Shown here in pieces: positions 6,943-8,990 of a stretch of 8,990 nucleotides of DNA; the first letter of the stretch is position 1; each line of letters starts with the position of its first letter. The notes beneath the pieces are model-generated. The model made no database searches. It was given only the letters and a program-made list of their open reading frames with translations, and was not told the origin of the DNA. Source of the DNA: CAZMVU01 sp964569295. GTDB lineage: Bacteria > Hydrogenedentota > Hydrogenedentia > Hydrogenedentales > JAGMZX01. Both the position numbers and the translations under genes were made by a program. Location: contig CAZMVU010000201.1 of NCBI GenBank assembly GCA_964569295.1, forward strand, positions 1 to 8,990, given 5' to 3'.

Positions 6943-7610
6943 CTATGGGGGTGTGTCCGGTGCCCGCTGTCCTGCTTGCGGGCCAGGAAATGCCACGTTT
7001 TGCCCCGTTTTGTCGTAAAGAGGGGGACGCATAGGGGGACACTTTCCAGGGGTGTTTTCCACCTTCCGCGCCGCGTCCTGTTCCGGGTGCAAGCCGGGCA
7101 GCCGTTCCACCGCGCCCGCTGTATCGAGCATGGCCGGGTCAACGTAGTGTTTCGCGGTCAACGCCGGGGTGCTGTGCCGCATGAGCACCTGGGTTGTTGC
7201 GAGAGGCACGCCCGCCACCGCCAGCATGGAAGCGTAGGTTCCGCGCAGGGAGTGCATATCGAGGGTGCGGCCTCGGGAATCGGCCTTGTGAATCGTGCCG
7301 TCATCGTCTTTCGCCGCCAGCCCCGCCGCCACAAGGTCACGGTTGAACACGCGCACGCTTCGGGGGGCATTCGGGAACAGGGCCGCCGCCGGGGCCGTTC
7401 GCAAGGGCACGGGCTTACTGTGCTGCTCAGAATCGGCCACAAGCCACGAGCGCCGCTCTTCAAGGTTACTGGAACAGGGCCGCGCCCCTATCCCGGCAGT
7501 CGGTCGATTGTGTGCGCACGATGCCCGCGCCGTCGCGATACTTCGCGATACTTCGCGATGTAGAAGCCGTAGGGCTTGCCGCCACGTTTCCGCCGATAGA
7601 CCGTGCCCAT
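6943..7610 (-). pseudogene. Broken tyrosine integrase (planctomycete-type phage integrase)
   Basis: The gene would start at ATG 7610, four bases after the hicB stop, with AAAGG as ribosome-binding site. Its first 22 codons read as an integrase N-terminus (GTVYRRKRGGKPYGF, then YIAKYR). A 10-bp tandem duplication then shifts the frame to a TAG at 7488-7490. Removing one repeat copy restores a typical continuation (RDGAGIVRTQSTDCRDRGAA) before a second frame change near 7470, after which SNLEERRSWLV matches the same domain in another frame. The rest of the core-binding domain and the first catalytic Arg region are absent. The C-terminal catalytic part is intact from about 7440 to 6943: HSLR near 7254-7243, RHS near 7179-7171, and the nucleophile Tyr (KHYVDP) at 7146-7144. 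Total coding length is about 215 residues against 350-400 normally, so it should be inactive. It points toward the tRNA 71 bases beyond, as expected for a tRNA-integrated element. Confidence 0.85.
7533..7559. repeat. 10-bp tandem duplication disrupting the integrase
   Basis: The unit TCGCGATACT occurs twice in tandem (7533-7542 and 7543-7552), followed by a partial third copy TCGCGAT (7553-7559). Ten bases is not a multiple of three. Reading the minus strand with one copy removed restores an integrase-like sequence, so the extra copy looks like a secondary slippage or duplication event rather than part of the original gene. Confidence 0.85.
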
Positions 7611-7614
7611 GTCT

Positions 7615-7944
7615 CTACCTTTCTTCAACCGCCTGTTTCAGCGCGTCATTGATGAACGCATTCAGGCTCTTGCCTTTCGCTTCCGCCAGGGCCGACGCAC
7701 GCCGGTGCAGGTCCGCCGGCATGCGCAACCGGAAGTTGCCGCGAAACGGCTTCTCGGGTTTCTCGCCGCGTTCCGCACACCAATCGAGGTAATCATCGAC
7801 CGTATCGCGAAAGGCCTTCTCCAAACCCTTGACCGTAGTGCCCTCGAAGGTGAGTACGTCGCGGATGTTCAGCACCCGCCCGACGAACGCTTTCGCTTCC
7901 GGGTCGAGTTCTACCTTCGCCATGTAGCCTTTGTAATCCATCAT
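7615..7944 (-). CDS. hicB: HicB family antitoxin
   Basis: This encodes 109 residues from ATG 7944 (108 if the adjacent ATG at 7941 is used). Residues 1-52 form the HicB partial RNase-H-like fold: YKGYMAKVELDPE, then an FVGRVLNIRD strand, and a TFEGTTVKGLEKAF helix. Residues about 68-107 form a ribbon-helix-helix domain (NFRLRMPADLHRRASALA, then KSLNAFINDAL) that would bind the operon's promoter. HicB neutralises HicA by binding it, and the complex represses transcription. The start overlaps the hicA stop as ATGA, with GGAG about 10 bases upstream, so the two genes are translationally coupled. A much longer upstream extension of the frame lies inside hicA and has no family resemblance, so I reject it. 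The frame is intact, unlike the genes on both sides of the pair. Confidence 0.93.
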   Translation of the reverse strand: MMDYKGYMAKVELDPEAKAFVGRVLNIRDVLTFEGTTVKGLEKAFRDTVDDYLDWCAERGEKPEKPFRGNFRLRMPADLHRRASALAEAKGKSLNAFINDALKQAVEER

Positions 7945-8198
7945 GGTTTGTTCACTCCTGCTTCGATGAGGAAATCGCGCACGGCGCGCACCATCGCGGG
8001 AAGGCACGTGCGCTGGGGGTGCGGTTGGTGAAACACCGCCCGCCGGCCCCCAAGCGCCACTCGCACCCGGGAACCGCGCCCCTGGGATACCTCGGCGCCC
8101 AAAGCCCGGAACAGGCTTTCCACATCCGCCCAGGCCACATCCGTACGTGTGGGGTGCGCGAAGACCGCTTCCAAAGTCCGCCGATGTTTCGCGTTCAT
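7941..8198 (-). CDS. hicA: HicA family toxin (mRNA interferase)
   Basis: This encodes 85 residues, the normal HicA size. HicA has a small double-stranded-RNA-binding-like fold and cleaves mRNA to block translation. The sequence follows the family: an RRTLEAVFAHPT opening helix, WADVESLFRALGAEV at 23-37, GRGSRVRVAL at 40-49, the VFHQPHPQ strand at 55-62, and a C-terminal helix to EAGV. In the best-known HicA proteins a GSH motif carries the catalytic His; here it is GSR, as in a common subfamily where the FHxPH histidines (H57, H60) may take over. That last point is inference. The start is ATG 8198; the ribosome-binding site is weak. It is encoded first, with hicB immediately after, which is the usual toxin-first order of this family. 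Confidence 0.92.
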   Translation of the reverse strand: MNAKHRRTLEAVFAHPTRTDVAWADVESLFRALGAEVSQGRGSRVRVALGGRRAVFHQPHPQRTCLPAMVRAVRDFLIEAGVNKP

Positions 8199-8207
8199 GC
8201 TTCAATG

Positions 8208-8236
8208 GTATCACTTTCTGGCACATTCCACAAGGG
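8208..8236 (-). promoter_or_regulatory. Possible hicAB promoter
   Basis: On the minus strand TTGTGG (8236-8231) and TACCAT (8213-8208) are spaced by 17 bases and sit just ahead of the hicA ATG at 8198. Each box is a partial match (three and four of six). No clear palindromic operator for the HicB ribbon-helix-helix domain is visible. Continued transcription from the helicase remnant is an alternative source of message. Confidence 0.3.
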
Positions 8237-8256
8237 GGGTGTCTGTTACATGTCCG

Positions 8257-8748
8257 CTACTCGCGGAAAGCCCCGTCGCGCCGCGATGGACCATCGAGTT
8301 TCAGCTTGATGCACCCGTTCAGGCGGTCTGGCGCGGTTCTTCTTCGCCTGCGCGGTTGAGCTGCAACAGGCAGAGCACCGCCACGCTGCACTCCTTTGCC
8401 ACGGCTTTCGCGGCGGCGGACAGTTTTGCCACCTCGGTGCTGCGCATGTCGCGCCGGCTGGGCGGACGCAGTAGCTGAAGGTAGTCGAGCACCACGAGCT
8501 GCGCGCCGTGCTTGCGCACGTGCTGCCGGACACAGGCGCGGAAGTCGAGGGTAGTGATGGCGGGGCAGGTCTTCCGCGAGGCGTTTGCGGCCATGGCCTT
8601 TGCGTTTGGCGGCCGTGGGCGCCTCTTCCGGCGCCGGCGGTTGTGGGGGCGCCTCGGCCTCGACCCCCTCGACGCCCTCGAATACGAGCTGGTTGGGGTC
8701 GACCCGTCCCGAGCGGAGACCGAAAAGACGGCGCACGAGAAAGTCCAC
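8257..8748 (-). pseudogene. Remnant of a DnaB-type replicative helicase
   Basis: Pieces of a RecA-like DnaB helicase core are recognisable in two frames. The first piece (8748-8565) contains FLVRRLFGLRSGRVDPNQL, matching the DnaB segment after the Walker A region (MSxxQLVxRLL and RSG). A run of four Cs (GGGG at 8562-8565 on the plus strand) carries one base too many; after it the second piece (8564-8319) reads PAITTLDFRACVRQHVRKHG, the Walker B strand LVVLDYLQLL (Asp codon at 8486-8484), a STEVAKLSAAAKAVAKE helix and the LLQLNR box. A short piece back in the first frame, NGCIKLKLDGPS, resembles the DnaB C-terminus and ends at a TAG at 8257-8259. About 40 residues between QLNR and that tail are missing, as are Walker A and the N-terminal domain. 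The gene is therefore dead. A Pro/Ala/Lys-rich stretch (about 8675-8585) has no counterpart I recognise. It lies 58 bases upstream of hicA in the same direction. Confidence 0.75.
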
Positions 8749-8768
8749 ACGCTAGGAAAGCTGCCAAC

Positions 8769-8783
8769 GCGGGCGTTGCCCGC
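8769..8783. repeat. Perfect hairpin, 6-bp stem and GTT loop
   Basis: GCGGGC (8769-8774) and GCCCGC (8778-8783) are exact complements around a GTT loop. It lies just upstream of the helicase remnant on that gene's coding strand, at the near edge of the hairpin cluster. Confidence 0.7.
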
Positions 8784-8846
8784 AACCCAAGGATCGAAAG
8801 GCGTGTTCCCCGGTTGTTGGCTCGCGGTTCGGAGAGACTTGGGATT

Positions 8847-8990
8847 AGGCCCCGGGGCTTGTCTCCGGAGCGCCGAAGGCGCGGTTCCATACCAGCCCGG
8901 GCCGCAGGCCCGGGTTAGGGATGCGCAGTTCCCCAAGCGCTGAAGGCGCGTGCCATCAAGACCTATGGCTCGGGCCTTCAGCCCTTTGGT
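8847..8990. repeat. Cluster of short palindromes (REP-like intergenic repeat)
   Basis: Five inverted repeats fall within 144 bases: a GCCCCGGGGC palindrome (8849-8858), GCGCC-GAA-GGCGC (8870-8882), CCCGGGCC-GCA-GGCCCGGG (8896-8914), GCGCT-GAA-GGCGC with one wobble (8937-8949), and GGGC-CTTCA-GCCC (8972-8984). Three of the loops are three bases long, and two of the stems are nearly the same sequence. A near-direct repeat GCGC[G/A]GTTCC occurs at 8879-8888 and 8923-8932. No convincing coding frame crosses the block. The layout resembles the repetitive extragenic palindromes mobilised by RAYT (IS200-like) transposases; no such transposase is in the window. The block may continue past the window edge. 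Confidence 0.7.

Noticed and set aside
6828..7142. Minus-strand frame ending in GLEPRTRGL that overlaps the tRNA
   Set aside because: The ending is the antisense reading of the tRNA 3' half, a familiar artefact beside tRNA-integrated integrases. The true integrase C-terminus is in another frame (PGKCPPMRPPLYDKTGQ).
6976..7563. Plus-strand frame of 195 codons over the integrase remnant
   Set aside because: It is antisense to the recognisable integrase catalytic motifs and has no domain of its own.
7945..8226. N-terminal extension of hicB upstream of ATG 7944
   Set aside because: The extension is read inside hicA in another frame and is Gly/Pro-rich. The ATGA overlap and Shine-Dalgarno support the short start.
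8508..8943. Two plus-strand frames of 136 and 143 codons
   Set aside because: They are antisense to the helicase remnant and run through the hairpin cluster, with no family resemblance.
6943..8990. A CRISPR array or new defence system in the mobile segment
   Set aside because: There are no regularly spaced direct repeats. The only intact genes are hicA and hicB, a known toxin-antitoxin type; the rest are remnants of known families.

Overview
The window is GC-rich bacterial DNA with a compact plus-strand gene block on the left and a decaying minus-strand mobile segment on the right, separated by a tRNA gene. The integrase remnant reads like the planctomycete-type tyrosine recombinases I know, and the short GAA/TTC-loop hairpins are of a kind seen in Planctomycetes, Verrucomicrobia and related phyla. 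A planctomycete-like or Hydrogenedentes-like host is therefore my inference; no marker gene here settles it.

Plus strand, 1-6496: about 300 bases with no convincing gene come first. Next is a 570-residue protein with a helical (alpha/alpha) toroid look plus a C-terminal beta-sandwich, resembling polysaccharide lyases but not assigned to a family. After another gap of about 300 bases come three co-directional, closely spaced genes: lspA (signal peptidase II), a membrane-anchored alpha/beta hydrolase with a complete Ser-Asp-His triad, and an 851-residue protein joining an ABC-type substrate-binding domain to a TolC-type outer-membrane efflux domain. The last is the most unusual gene of the window. 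All three products belong to the cell envelope and they probably share transcripts.

Boundary, 6497-6871: a C-rich non-coding stretch leads to a good sigma70-like promoter and a tRNA-Met(CAU) gene with encoded CCA.

Minus strand, 6943-8990: reading right to left, there is a cluster of perfect short hairpins (palindromic intergenic repeats), a broken DnaB-type replicative helicase, an intact hicA-hicB toxin-antitoxin pair with ATGA overlap, and a broken tyrosine integrase pointing at the tRNA. The integrase has a 10-bp tandem duplication, a second frameshift and an internal deletion. The helicase has a frameshift in a C-run and lacks both ends of its core. This looks like a tRNA-integrated element that has decayed, with only the toxin-antitoxin module left intact. 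No wholly new system is evident; the strongest candidates for novelty are the substrate-binding/TolC fusion and the hairpin cluster beside the helicase remnant.
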